Source of the DNA: JALUZX01 sp964561605
Lineage (GTDB): Bacteria; Planctomycetota; UBA1135; JALUZX01
Assembly: GCA_964561605.1 (NCBI GenBank)
Contig: CAZLQD010000044.1
Location: forward strand, 1 to 35,860
Direction: 5' to 3'
DNA length: 35,860 bases
The position numbers and the translations under genes were made by a program. A model generated the notes under the pieces. That model was not told where the DNA came from. It saw only the letters and a list, made by a program, of their open reading frames with translations, and did not search any database. The stretch's first letter is position 1, and every line of letters begins with the position of its first letter. This document shows positions 7,901-16,009 of the stretch, piece by piece.

Positions 7901-8531
7901 CTACGTGACCGACGACCTTCGGAGCTCCAACCGCCCCGACCTGGTCGCCAAGGCGGTCATGATCTACAAGAAGGCCCTTGATTACGTCCCGACAGAATCA
8001 ACCTGGGGCAACAACATGGGCCTCTTCGCCCGTGACCTGGGAACGCTGCTTTGGGCCAGGGGAAAGAAGGAGGAAGCCCGCAAGTTCTTCGAACTCTCCC
8101 TCTGGGGATACGAGAAGGCCCTTGCCGTGGAGCCCGACAACCCCAGGCTCCTGAACGACACGGCCCTCATCCTGGTCTACCATCTCAAGCGCGACCTGGA
8201 CCGGGCGGAGAAGATGCTCCGCAAGGCCGTAAAGAAGGGAAAGGAACAGATGAAGGCCCTGGGCGACAAGGACCCGGGCAAGAAGCAATTCCTGGACGAG
8301 GCGGTCGGGGACGCCTGGCAGAACCTTGGAAAGCTGGCCCTCATGAGAAAGGACCTGGACGCCGCGGAAAAAGCCTACAAGGAGAGCCTGAAGCACTACT
8401 CGCCCAACAGGAGGGCCGAATCCAGGGCCGCCCTGCGTCTCCTGGAGAAGTACCGGGCCGCCCTGAAGAAGAAGAAGGAGAAGGAGGAAAAGGCCGCCCG
8501 GGACGAGGCCGGGGGAGGGGGCGTAAGGTGA
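4956..8531 (+). CDS. Large TPR-repeat lipoprotein with internal duplication
   Basis: The 1191-aa product starts with a clear lipoprotein signal (hydrophobic run, lipobox LLSC at about residues 19-22). Almost all the rest is tetratricopeptide-like helical repeats with A/L/K/E-rich pairs. A module is present twice. WWYNNLGLALRDLG near 422, ILNDCALIQVYHL near 478 and AVGDAWQNLG near 532 recur as TWGNNMGLFARDLG near 1015, LLNDTALILVYHL near 1065 and AVGDAWQNLG near 1115. GAGGAGA lies just before the ATG. It is divergent from the mla operon and coupled to the next TPR gene by GTGA. It is presumably a lipid-anchored scaffold; the partner is unknown. Confidence 0.85.
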   Translation: MRPVPFLLLLSLFLVPPVLLSCAGPGKTPPSPADPQAARVLRLLDQGRLEEARKQVEELLQARKDSPSLWALKGKICYRIATRRQKAGLGGGFFEAVQALEKACTLGSRDPETRILLARILLENGRPEEALPKAEEALDLARTREEKGRAYLAAGRAANTIMAGLIRKKASKEEIAAAEKKALEYLQKGLAILPDDPQGWIYLANTYAWAGREAKELQVLQQALARLPRSEELHSYFQDRLIQLGRQEEAVGFLARMVREDPRNAVAWWYLGRARVALAESLREKAQDEAALEAYDQAVQAFREASRLKPAFTSSSNQSIAMALLGKGWLLYQKGAFPEAMDALDLAWKAWPGIFDKRDRFGVSYLSAVEALGRILLGGNRGFLSPGSGRVVNPLDPEKSLRLAVKLYRTLIARHKDKKEYLGWWYNNLGLALRDLGSLLARKAGRRRDRTPPPEARKCWEESYRAYSKAVEFFPEDPRILNDCALIQVYHLGKDLDRAEKLFRKAIRLGTAALEEKKKANTLTVKEMKFLEEAVGDAWQNLGLLYERYRKDPAKALSFYRKALAYYPYTQRSAARAARRLEKALEKKAVPASGDKGGGKEPAWYPLALQAPGGTGDDTALEKAEAMLKQAASAPPEEAKSIYADAAYTLGKLAKRMNSARAYLLLARAYRGLAEAEKKCSRPSGITIQGNLDEAARNLKKAVSLDPENLDALVLLITVELERGAVEGAAAAGRKTAALLEKARSSLPPEKFFKAAAMAGHALYFDFAKKKAAGATPPPGEDATAQKLLEKVLEEGKKNGGRVPGVPSPQVAAADLGNLLLWKGDKKGAARVLGEWLAAAGEDTQVLTALLNAARNGAAAEAVQALKPLLAARPKDPLLLWYQGAYLCEAGDQARRIGNYEEAEKDYLAAVKASRAAARLRSTYAASAQQYIVRALSGLGYTARAKKDTDKAADWFLQALKENPALKDTRDALQQTPAMGILYVTDDLRSSNRPDLVAKAVMIYKKALDYVPTESTWGNNMGLFARDLGTLLWARGKKEEARKFFELSLWGYEKALAVEPDNPRLLNDTALILVYHLKRDLDRAEKMLRKAVKKGKEQMKALGDKDPGKKQFLDEAVGDAWQNLGKLALMRKDLDAAEKAYKESLKHYSPNRRAESRAALRLLEKYRAALKKKKEKEEKAARDEAGGGGVR

Positions 8532-10006
8532 GACTCCATCCATCCCGGCTCCTCCTCCCAACCCTTCTTCTCTTCACCGTGCCGGGCCCCTGCCGGGCCC
8601 AGGACCGGGACGCCGCCGCAAAAGCGGAGGAATTGATCCGGGAGAAGAAGATCAACGACGCCCTCCTCCTCCTCCAGGAGGCCATCTCCTCCTCGCCGGA
8701 GGACCCCCGCCTCCACGTCCTCACGGCCAAGGCGATCTACATCAGGGCCATGGAGACCAGCAAGGACCCCCGCCTGGGAAGAGAGGTCCTGGAAGACCTC
8801 TCCCTGGTGGAAGAAGAAGCCCGGGCCGCCCTGAAAAGCCTTCCTTCCTCCCGGGACGCCCGGATGCTCCTGGCCCAGGCCCTCTACGGGCGGGGAAAGA
8901 TCCAGGAGGCCGAGAAGGAGGTCTCCCGAATCCTCCAGGACCACCCCGGCGACGGAGGGGCCCGGTTCCTGATGGGAGAGATCTGCTTCCTCAAGGCGGG
9001 AAAGACCCGGGACCGCAAAGAGGCCGCGGCCCTCCGGGCCCGGGCCGCAGGCCAATACGAAAAGGCCCTCCAGGGTGGCGCCCCCCGGGCCAAGACCTTC
9101 CGGAGGCTCGGAGACCTGGCCACCTACGAGGGCGACATGGAGAAGGCCCTCGGCTACTACGGCCGGGCCCTGGCCCTGGACCCCTACCAGGCGCCCCACG
9201 ACTGGCTCTTCTCCCGGTGCGCGCCCTCGCGGGGCGTGGACCTCTACGAAAAGGCCGCCGCCGCCCGGGAGAAAGCGGGAGACCGCAAGGGCGCCTCCTT
9301 CCTCCTGGCCTGGGCGGGGGCATTCCTGGAGAAGCAGAAGAAGTGGAAGGAGGCCAGGGCCGTCTACGACCGCTCCTTCGCCCTGGACCCCGGGGGACAA
9401 TGGCGGAGCCGCTACAGGGCGGGATGGTGTTGCTGGTGGATGGGCCTCAAGAAGGAAGCCGAGAAGGAATTCCTCCTCCTCGTCCGCTCGCGGCGCCCCG
9501 AATTCTGTGATCTCCTCCGGAACAGCGGCCCCGAGGGAAAGACCGCCGCCGCCATGATGCACGCTCTTGCCGCCAAGGCCGTGGCCGAGGGAAGGACCAG
9601 GGACGCCCGGGATCTCTCCCTACTCCTGGCCACGGTCCGGGGCGGAGCCCTGGACTGGAACAACTACGCTTTCCTCTGCAGGGAGACGGGAGAATACGAA
9701 GAAGCCTGGCAGGCCTACCTCTACGCCCTGGGCAAGGCCCCGCGGAACCCGAGGATCCTGAACGACGCGGCCCTGATCCTTCAGTATCACCTCCATCGTA
9801 ATCTCGGGCTGGCCAAGAAACTCTACGAAAGGGCCGTCGCCTCGGCCCGGAAGATCCTGGCGGACAAGAACGCCAAGCCCGCCGACAAGTCCGAGGCCGC
9901 CTCGGCCCTCCGGGACGCCCTCAACAACCTGGCCCGCCTGAAGAGGAACATGAAGAGAGTGAAGAGGGGGAAGGCGGCCAAGAGCCGCCGGGGAAAGGAA
10001 AAGTAG
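8528..10006 (+). CDS. Secreted TPR-repeat protein
   Basis: This 492-aa protein begins at a GTG that overlaps the previous stop (GTGA, 8528-8531). It has a Sec-type signal peptide ending near GPCRA before QDRD. The mature part is TPR-like throughout. Its end repeats the module of the upstream lipoprotein: LDWNNYAFLCRETG, then PRILNDAALILQYHL, then a Lys/Arg-rich tail. The two proteins are therefore paralogous as well as translationally coupled, and may work together outside the cytoplasm. No enzymatic motif is visible. The start is set by the overlap and the signal peptide; the frame is open further upstream, but that part overlaps the lipoprotein gene. Confidence 0.8.
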   Translation: MRLHPSRLLLPTLLLFTVPGPCRAQDRDAAAKAEELIREKKINDALLLLQEAISSSPEDPRLHVLTAKAIYIRAMETSKDPRLGREVLEDLSLVEEEARAALKSLPSSRDARMLLAQALYGRGKIQEAEKEVSRILQDHPGDGGARFLMGEICFLKAGKTRDRKEAAALRARAAGQYEKALQGGAPRAKTFRRLGDLATYEGDMEKALGYYGRALALDPYQAPHDWLFSRCAPSRGVDLYEKAAAAREKAGDRKGASFLLAWAGAFLEKQKKWKEARAVYDRSFALDPGGQWRSRYRAGWCCWWMGLKKEAEKEFLLLVRSRRPEFCDLLRNSGPEGKTAAAMMHALAAKAVAEGRTRDARDLSLLLATVRGGALDWNNYAFLCRETGEYEEAWQAYLYALGKAPRNPRILNDAALILQYHLHRNLGLAKKLYERAVASARKILADKNAKPADKSEAASALRDALNNLARLKRNMKRVKRGKAAKSRRGKEK

Positions 10007-10019
10007 GATTCCTGAGAAC

Positions 10020-10688
10020 CTACTCGGGCCCGTATAGACGCCTGAGGAGGTTGGAGTAGTCCAGGAATTCCCTCGCCCCGGGAGTGCCGGGAGCGAAGAG
10101 GAACTTCCCGGAAGGGTCGCTTCCCGACTTCAAGGCCACCAGGGCGGCAGCAACGGCCGGGCTCCCCGAGGAGGTCCCCCCCTTCTCCTCCATCCACCTG
10201 AGGGCGGCGCCGGGGAAGTCCAGCCCCTCCAGGAGGAAGGCCTCCCCCTTCCCGTCCCAGGCGGGGAAGAAGGCCGCCCCCCTGTCCAGGGTCCGGCCTT
10301 CCTCGCCGGCCCGGCAGGCCCAGGCCCCCTCCCGGGAAGCCAGGACCACCCCTGTCGTGGGAGAGAGGTCTCCCCCGGCCAGGGCCTCCGAACAGGCCTC
10401 GATCCCCTCGGAAAGGGACTCGGCCTCCAGGCCGGGCAGGAGGATCTCCCGGGAGGGAAGGCTTCCCCAGCAGGCCCCGGCGATCCCCCTACGGCCCAGG
10501 CCGATCCAAAGCCGCCCCCGGGCCTTCTCCCAGGAACCGAGGACGGGAATCCTCCCCACCCTGACCCCAGGCCGGGACCAGTCCCCAGGCTCCCCACCCC
10601 GGCGGAAGGCCCCCAGGACCAGGGGAAAGTCCGGGTCCAGACCGAAAAGGAGCAAGGCTCTGCCGCCCGATGGATTCATGGGCCTCAT
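10020..10688 (-). CDS. Uncharacterised protein, possibly cytoplasmic
   Basis: I do not recognise this 222-aa protein. Codons in this frame have the strong G/C third-position bias of neighbouring genes, and composition is balanced, so it is probably real. Visible features are a hydrophobic LLLFGLDPDFPLVLGAF near the start, a Gly/Ala-rich WIGLGRRGIAGACWGSL, and GGTSSGSPAVAAALVALKSG near residue 170. There is no signal peptide or membrane segment. The frame stays open upstream, but that part lies under the next gene. The ATG at 10688 was chosen; the ATG at 10679 is equally possible, and both lack a good ribosome site. It converges on the TPR gene, leaving 13 nt. Confidence 0.55.
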   Translation of the reverse strand: MRPMNPSGGRALLLFGLDPDFPLVLGAFRRGGEPGDWSRPGVRVGRIPVLGSWEKARGRLWIGLGRRGIAGACWGSLPSREILLPGLEAESLSEGIEACSEALAGGDLSPTTGVVLASREGAWACRAGEEGRTLDRGAAFFPAWDGKGEAFLLEGLDFPGAALRWMEEKGGTSSGSPAVAAALVALKSGSDPSGKFLFAPGTPGAREFLDYSNLLRRLYGPE

Positions 10689-10696
10689 TACAACAC

Positions 10697-10720
10697 AGGT
10701 CGGGCCGCCGGGCCCGACCT
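10697..10720. other. Perfect 10-bp GC hairpin in divergent spacer
   Basis: AGGTCGGGCC (10697-10706) and GGCCCGACCT (10711-10720) pair perfectly around GCCG. It sits 8 nt upstream of the ATG at 10688, so on the minus strand it could form in that gene's leader and cover its weak ribosome site. Alternatively it could be an operator within the divergent promoter region. Confidence 0.45.
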
Positions 10721-10833
10721 CTCCTGGAGAAAGGGGGCCTCTCCGCGGAGGGAGCCACTCCCTTCTGGCCTTTCCGCCCCGTATCTGTTTATCTCTGTCT
10801 CTTTCCCAAGAAAGACTTACCAGGATAGATGCC

Positions 10834-13680
10834 ATGAACCGTCCCGGAACGATCCTTTCCGCCCTGTTGCTCCTCTTTCTCGCCCCGGCCCTTCCCTGCC
10901 AGGTCCCTCCCCAGGGGAGACCCGTTCCGGCGGACCGCCCCCCCGGGGAGGCTCCGCCCCGGAAGAAGGAGGTCATCGAGACGACCCGTATGTTTCCCTT
11001 CCTCCAGTGGGACCGGCTGGACACATGGAAGGAAGAGGACCTGGGGTCCCTCCCCCCAGCCGGGAGGGGGGCCTTTCCCGTCGGAGACGGCTGGACCTTC
11101 GCCGTCCTGGGCCTCGGAAAGAGGGCCAACACCCTTCAGGGTATCACCGGGCCGGATTTCAACACCGGGCAGGCACCTCCTTCCCGGGGAAGCTTCGGCG
11201 AATCCACCCTGGACCTCCTCGCCGGAGGGAAGGAGATCTCCCTCTCCCCCTCCCGGATCGGAATGGTCCGGGGGGCTCCCATGGTCTGGACCGAGGACAA
11301 AGGACCGGAAGGGATCGCACTCAGAGTCCTGACCTTCGCCTGGTCCGGGCCCAAGTATCCCGAGGGGCTCAAAGGAGACGAAGCGGGCCGGGCCGCCCTG
11401 GATCCCTTCCGCTGCGAGTGGTCCAAGGCCCCCTTCCGCACGATCTACCGGATCGTGGACGTCTACAACGGTACGGGCAAGACCCTCGAGAAGGTGGACC
11501 TGGTGGCCCGCTTCCAGGGAAAGGCCCGGATCAAAGGCGGCTCCATTCTCTTCCGCAACCCCCTGTCCGACGGGCGTGTCCAGGTCATGGAGGTGCGCTT
11601 CGCCGAAAGGAGCAAGCCCGGGGACGACGGGCTTCACAGGGGATTCGACAAGATCGAGGCAGGGAAGATCGGCCAGGCCGTCCTGCTCATGCATTTCTAC
11701 TACGAAGGAAACAAGAGGCCCGATCCGGACGACTACCTCAAGGAGGACTGCATCGGGGCCGCCGGGGAGTGCCAGGGATGGTGGCGACTCAGGCTCAAGC
11801 CGTCCACCCGGTTCAGGACGGACGACAGGAAATACATGGACCTGATCCAGGACTGGAAGGTCCGGGCCTGCCTCCTCCAGGCCCTTCCGGGAGGAGGAGT
11901 GGCGGCATCCATGAACCACCGGGTCTTCCGGGTCCGCGACGCCGCCGGGGCGATCCTGATCTTCCTCAGGGCCGGCATGTGGAACGAGGCCAGGCGGGTC
12001 CTGGACTACGCCCGGAACTGCGTGCGCTTCACCGGTAAGATACGGGCCGAATACCCCCTGGCCCTCACCTTCCCGAAGAACCTGGCCGACCCGGACTGGA
12101 ACCAGGTCCGGGCCGAGGACAGCGAGGCCCCGGCCTGGCTCCTCCTGGAGCACTACTGGTACTACCGGGCCACGAACGACGTCTCCTTCCTCCGGGAACG
12201 CTGGGCCTTCCTGAAGCACCTCCTGGACGCCCAGCGCCCCTCCAAGGAAGACCTCCTCACCACCTTCTCCCCATCGAATCCCCTGATCCGAATTCTCGGC
12301 AAGCGGTTCTTCCCCGAGAAGAGGCCCTTCCCCAACCACCTGGTCGCCCAGGACGCATCCAGGGGCCGCCGGGCCTACTCCATGGAGGCGAGCCTGCTCC
12401 ACCTCATGTCCATCCACGCCCTGGCCGACGTGGCCTCGGTGATCGGAAACGCCGCTTCCGGAAAGGCCGAGAAGGACTCCTGGGGCAAGAAGAAGGAGAC
12501 CCTCCTGGAGCGGGCCCTCCAGGTGGGGCAGCGGTTCGAGCAACGGTTCTGGCTTCCCCGGCCCGGAGTGAAGCAGGAACCGGGAAAGCTCGTGGGCCGC
12601 TACATCCCGGCCTTCTCCCCCGTGACCCTCCAGGCCCACGTCCCCCCCGTGGCGGAGATCAACCTCTTTCCCCTCTGGGTGGGCTACCTCTTCGCCACGG
12701 GCAACAGGGACACGGCCAACGTGAAGGAGACCGTGGCGATCCTCAAGCTCCCCGGGACCCGGGTGGGCTCCACTCCCGCCCTCTCCCAGACCCTGGGTTT
12801 CACCCAGGGTTACCTGGCGGCCAACCTGGCCACCCTGGAGGACCGGTCCCTCCCCAATGCGGTAGACAGGATCCTGAAACTCGCCTCGCCTTCGGGCGAG
12901 TGGTCCAGCCTCTACGACGGTGAGGGCCGCCCCCTCCAGGTGGGTGACGAGCCGCCGGACCATCTCTGCATCTGGGACAGCGGCGTGAACATGGACGCCC
13001 TCCTCTTCGCCCTCACGGGAATCCGCTACGCCGCCGTTCCGGCCTTCGACCCGAGCACCCTCAGGCTCAACCCCAGGATCCCCAAGGGAGCGACCTTCTT
13101 CGCCGGCGACGGCCTCCGCCACGACGGGAGGCTCTTCGACTTCTCCATGCGCCTCGAAGGGGGCAGGGTGAACGTCCGGGTCCTCAACAGGGGAAGCAAG
13201 AAGATGGACCTCGCCCTGGGGCTCCTGCACAACATGTACGTCCGTTATCTCCAGCCCAACACGGACGTCTACATCAACGAGGTCGCCCCGGGCGTCTTCA
13301 TCGACAAGGAGAACCCGGGATACAGGGAGGATTGTTTCGCCGGGTCCCGGCGCCTCCCCTGGGGATACCAGGCCCTCAGGCTTCCCGCCCCGGGAACGGA
13401 CTACCTCCTCCTCACCTACCGGCCCGGCCGGGAGAAGGCCCTCCAGGCCAAGGGCAAGGTCCTGGTCCTGGACCTGGGGCTCCCCATCCGTCCCGAGGGC
13501 CTGGCCCAGGTCCTGGTGACCCCCGACGGGAGGCCCAGGGTCCGTGTCCTGGTCTTCGACTCCGGGGTCCGGGAGACCTCGCCGGCCACGATGAAGACCA
13601 CATCCTTCTGGCAGAATCCGACCCTCCGCAAAGCCATGGATGCCTTCCGCCGGGCGGGAGGACGGATCGAGACCCTGTAG
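10834..13680 (+). CDS. Secreted six-hairpin glycosidase-like protein
   Basis: The 948-aa product has an N-terminal signal peptide (LSALLLLFLAPALPCQ). The first ~350 residues look like a beta-rich domain. The region from about residue 380 to 760 resembles the (alpha/alpha)6 fold of debranching or trehalase/GH63-like enzymes: AWLLLEHYWYYRATNDVSFL, SMEASLLHLMSIHALADVA, and CIWDSGVNMDALLFAL late in the barrel. A C-terminal beta domain follows. Catalytic acids cannot be assigned with confidence, so a family number is not given. AGGA lies 8 nt before the ATG; a longer upstream frame exists but covers the spacer and the opposite gene. A periplasmic or extracellular carbohydrate role is inferred. Confidence 0.7.
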   Translation: MNRPGTILSALLLLFLAPALPCQVPPQGRPVPADRPPGEAPPRKKEVIETTRMFPFLQWDRLDTWKEEDLGSLPPAGRGAFPVGDGWTFAVLGLGKRANTLQGITGPDFNTGQAPPSRGSFGESTLDLLAGGKEISLSPSRIGMVRGAPMVWTEDKGPEGIALRVLTFAWSGPKYPEGLKGDEAGRAALDPFRCEWSKAPFRTIYRIVDVYNGTGKTLEKVDLVARFQGKARIKGGSILFRNPLSDGRVQVMEVRFAERSKPGDDGLHRGFDKIEAGKIGQAVLLMHFYYEGNKRPDPDDYLKEDCIGAAGECQGWWRLRLKPSTRFRTDDRKYMDLIQDWKVRACLLQALPGGGVAASMNHRVFRVRDAAGAILIFLRAGMWNEARRVLDYARNCVRFTGKIRAEYPLALTFPKNLADPDWNQVRAEDSEAPAWLLLEHYWYYRATNDVSFLRERWAFLKHLLDAQRPSKEDLLTTFSPSNPLIRILGKRFFPEKRPFPNHLVAQDASRGRRAYSMEASLLHLMSIHALADVASVIGNAASGKAEKDSWGKKKETLLERALQVGQRFEQRFWLPRPGVKQEPGKLVGRYIPAFSPVTLQAHVPPVAEINLFPLWVGYLFATGNRDTANVKETVAILKLPGTRVGSTPALSQTLGFTQGYLAANLATLEDRSLPNAVDRILKLASPSGEWSSLYDGEGRPLQVGDEPPDHLCIWDSGVNMDALLFALTGIRYAAVPAFDPSTLRLNPRIPKGATFFAGDGLRHDGRLFDFSMRLEGGRVNVRVLNRGSKKMDLALGLLHNMYVRYLQPNTDVYINEVAPGVFIDKENPGYREDCFAGSRRLPWGYQALRLPAPGTDYLLLTYRPGREKALQAKGKVLVLDLGLPIRPEGLAQVLVTPDGRPRVRVLVFDSGVRETSPATMKTTSFWQNPTLRKAMDAFRRAGGRIETL

Positions 13681-13722
13681 CCGCCTGAGGAGAGAGGTTC
13701 CCGCCGGCAGGTCCCGCCCCGC

Positions 13723-14466
13723 CTACACCAGGAGGGGCAGGATCTCCCCGGCGGGGCCGTGGAAGGCCAGGTGGGCCGCCTCGGTGAGAGGGGTGGGTTC
13801 CAGGTTCACTTCGATCACCCAGGCGCCCCGCCGCCGGGCGGCCCAGGCGAAGGAGGCCGCCGGCTGGACCACACCGGAAGTTCCGGCCACGAGGAAGAGG
13901 TCGCATCCCCGGAGGACCCGGTCCACCTCCTCCAGGGCATCTTCCGGCAGGGCCTCGCCGAACCAGACAACCCCCGGCCGGGCCGGGCCTCCGCACCGGG
14001 GACACTTGGGCAGGGGATCCAGGTCCCCCCGGTCCACTTCCTTCCAGCCGCAGGAAGGATCGGCGCACCGGACCTCCCAGATGTTCCCGTGGATGGGAAT
14101 CACCCTCCTGGAGCCGGCCTTCTCGTGGAGGCCGTCCACGTTCTGGGTGATGAGCCCGAAATCGCCCCCCCGCTCCAGGAGGGCCTCCTCGAGTCTCACC
14201 AGGGCGAAGTGGGCCGGGTTGGGCTCCTTGTCCCGGATGAGATTCCGCCTCCACTGGTACCACTCCCAGACCAGGGAGGGATCCCGGGCGAAGGCCTCGG
14301 GTGTGGCAAGTTCCTCGGCCCGGTATTGCTTCCACAGGCCGTCCTTCCCCCGGAAGGTGGGCACACCGGACTCGGCCGAGACTCCAGCTCCCGTGAGAAC
14401 CCCCACGAACCGGGCCTTTCCAAGGAGGGCCCGGGCCTGTTCCACCTCGTTCCCGGGAAGGTTCAT
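13723..14466 (-). CDS. cobB: NAD-dependent protein deacylase, sirtuin class III (CobB/SIRT5-like)
   Basis: The 247-aa protein has the complete Sir2 core: GAGVSAESG (26-34), TQNVDGLH (107-114), catalytic His126 in IHGN, and a zinc site of Cys134, Cys139, Cys155 and Cys158. Tyr70 and Arg73 (WYQWRR) match the YxxR pair that in SIRT5 and CobB favours succinyl/malonyl-lysine, so desuccinylase activity is expected beside deacetylation. The ATG overlaps the stop of the upstream anti-sigma-like gene (ATGA, 14463-14466), so the two are probably translated together. Length is normal for the family. Confidence 0.92.
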   Translation of the reverse strand: MNLPGNEVEQARALLGKARFVGVLTGAGVSAESGVPTFRGKDGLWKQYRAEELATPEAFARDPSLVWEWYQWRRNLIRDKEPNPAHFALVRLEEALLERGGDFGLITQNVDGLHEKAGSRRVIPIHGNIWEVRCADPSCGWKEVDRGDLDPLPKCPRCGGPARPGVVWFGEALPEDALEEVDRVLRGCDLFLVAGTSGVVQPAASFAWAARRRGAWVIEVNLEPTPLTEAAHLAFHGPAGEILPLLV

Positions 14467-15878
14467 TTCCTCTTCTCCAGGACCACCAGGACCTCCACGG
14501 TGAGCCCCCCCGCCCCGGCCTGGGGAGGCGGCGGCAGGGGGAGGAGGGAACTGGTCACCTTCCGGGCCTTGGCGGCGGCGGCCTTCACGGCCGCTTCGAC
14601 CAGGGACTTGGGACCCGAGAGGGTCACCAGGAAGACCTTGCCCGGGGGGGAAGGAGAGAACCCGGGGAGGGAGCCAGGCCCAAGGGGTCTCGCCACGGTC
14701 TTCCCACCCCTCTTCTGGAAGGCCGCAAACCCCAGGTCGGCGAAGTCCGGGGCGTAGAGCACCAGGAGACGGCGGGAAGAGTGCCCGGGAGAAGGGGCCT
14801 TCCCCTTCCCACCCTCCCTTTTCAGGGCTCTTCCCCGGCGGACCGCCCCGGCCGGGGCGCCCGAAGGGGCCCCTCCCGCGGGAGAGGACTTCTTCCTCGC
14901 CGCCGCTCCTCCTCTTCCCCCGAGGCGGGGAGCCTTGCCGGCGGGCTTCCCCGGCGGAAGGGCCCGCCCGGAGGGCGTGGCAGGAGTGGGAGGAGCGTTC
15001 TTCCCCGGGACCTCCGGCAAGGGGGCCTCTTCCAGGTCTTTCAGAGTTGTTTCCCCAGGACCGGTGAACTTGATCCTTCTCCGGGCTCTTGGAATCGAGG
15101 GCCTGGAGCCCCCGGTCCGTTCCGGGGGTCGGCCCCCCAGGGAGACCTCCTTCCCGGCCCCCCCGGCGAGCTGCTTCTTGGCCGGGGCCTTCCCGGCCGG
15201 ACGGGGCCTTCCCGTCTCAAGGTCCTCGTCCAGGGCCCCGGCCTTCTTCTCGGCCCCACCCTTCTTCGCCATCCAGCCCAGGAGCGATCGGGGAAGGTCG
15301 TTCCCCCCGACGGCCCGTCTCCCCTCCGGGGGGGCGCCCCGGCTCCGTTCCTTCTCCTCCTTCTCCTCTCTCCCGTCCTTCTCCAAAGAATCCCTTCCCA
15401 GGACGACCTTCTTCACCACCTCGGCAGGGGGGGGGAGGGCCTTGTCCCTTTCGGCCGGCGCCGGGCGGGAAGCCTTGGTTGCAGGCGGCCGGTCCCTCCG
15501 GGCCATCTCGAGACGGCTCCCCCCCTCCCCGGCGGGCCGAAGGGGCGTAGAAGGAAGGGTCAGGTAGACCAGGAGAGCGGCTGCCGCGGCGGCGGCGGCG
15601 GAAAGGAACCAGGGGAGGAACCGTCCCGTTCCGGCGGCGGGAGGCACCTGGGGAGCCGGAGGAGAGACGATCTTTCCGTAGACCCTCTCGGCCAGGCCGG
15701 GAGGCGCCTTCTCGCCTGGAGCCTTTTCCAGGAGGCGGACCATCCGGGCCAACTCCCGGGCCTCCTCCAAGCGACCCTCCCGGGCCAGTTCCTGCTCCAG
15801 GGCCCGGGCTTCCTGGGGATCCAGCCGACCCTCCAGCCAGTCGCTCACCCGTTCATCCAGGGGTTCTCTGGGATTCAT
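14463..15878 (-). CDS. Anti-sigma-factor-like single-pass membrane protein
   Basis: This 471-aa protein opens with NPREPLDERVSDWLEGRLDP, a pattern seen at the start of anti-sigma/zinc-finger-like regulators, although no zinc-binding His/Cys set is present. One membrane segment (about residues 90-110, Ala-rich, FLPWFLSAAAAAAAALLVYL) separates a ~90-residue cytoplasmic part from a long Pro/Lys/Gly/Ala-rich, probably disordered region. A folded C-terminal domain of ~110 residues begins near RRLLVLYAPDFADLGFAAF. The ATG at 15878 follows GGGAGAG; the frame is open 19 codons further. No sigma-factor gene is present nearby. It is coupled to the downstream sirtuin and divergent from add. Assignment is by architecture only. 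Confidence 0.55.
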   Translation of the reverse strand: MNPREPLDERVSDWLEGRLDPQEARALEQELAREGRLEEARELARMVRLLEKAPGEKAPPGLAERVYGKIVSPPAPQVPPAAGTGRFLPWFLSAAAAAAAALLVYLTLPSTPLRPAGEGGSRLEMARRDRPPATKASRPAPAERDKALPPPAEVVKKVVLGRDSLEKDGREEKEEKERSRGAPPEGRRAVGGNDLPRSLLGWMAKKGGAEKKAGALDEDLETGRPRPAGKAPAKKQLAGGAGKEVSLGGRPPERTGGSRPSIPRARRRIKFTGPGETTLKDLEEAPLPEVPGKNAPPTPATPSGRALPPGKPAGKAPRLGGRGGAAARKKSSPAGGAPSGAPAGAVRRGRALKREGGKGKAPSPGHSSRRLLVLYAPDFADLGFAAFQKRGGKTVARPLGPGSLPGFSPSPPGKVFLVTLSGPKSLVEAAVKAAAAKARKVTSSLLPLPPPPQAGAGGLTVEVLVVLEKRK

Positions 15879-16009
15879 GGATCTCTCCCGTTGGAAACCT
15901 CCATGGAACGCCCCCAGGGAAAAAGGGTTCCTCAAAAAGGACGAGCCCGGCCCGGGGGAAAGGGAGGAGGCCCGTTGCGCCCGGCCCGCCGCCGTCCCAG
16001 ACTGGATCC

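Noticed and set aside
10084..10833. A 250-codon N-terminal extension of the secreted glycosidase-like protein
   Set aside because: It covers the opposite-strand gene at 10020-10688, is Pro/Arg/Ser-rich, and would put the evident signal peptide in the middle of the protein.
10789..13230. An 813-codon minus-strand frame under the six-hairpin glycosidase-like gene
   Set aside because: Its translation is low-complexity (Gly/Pro/Glu/Val) with no motifs, while the plus strand has a signal peptide, domain-like segments and a consistent G/C-ended codon pattern.
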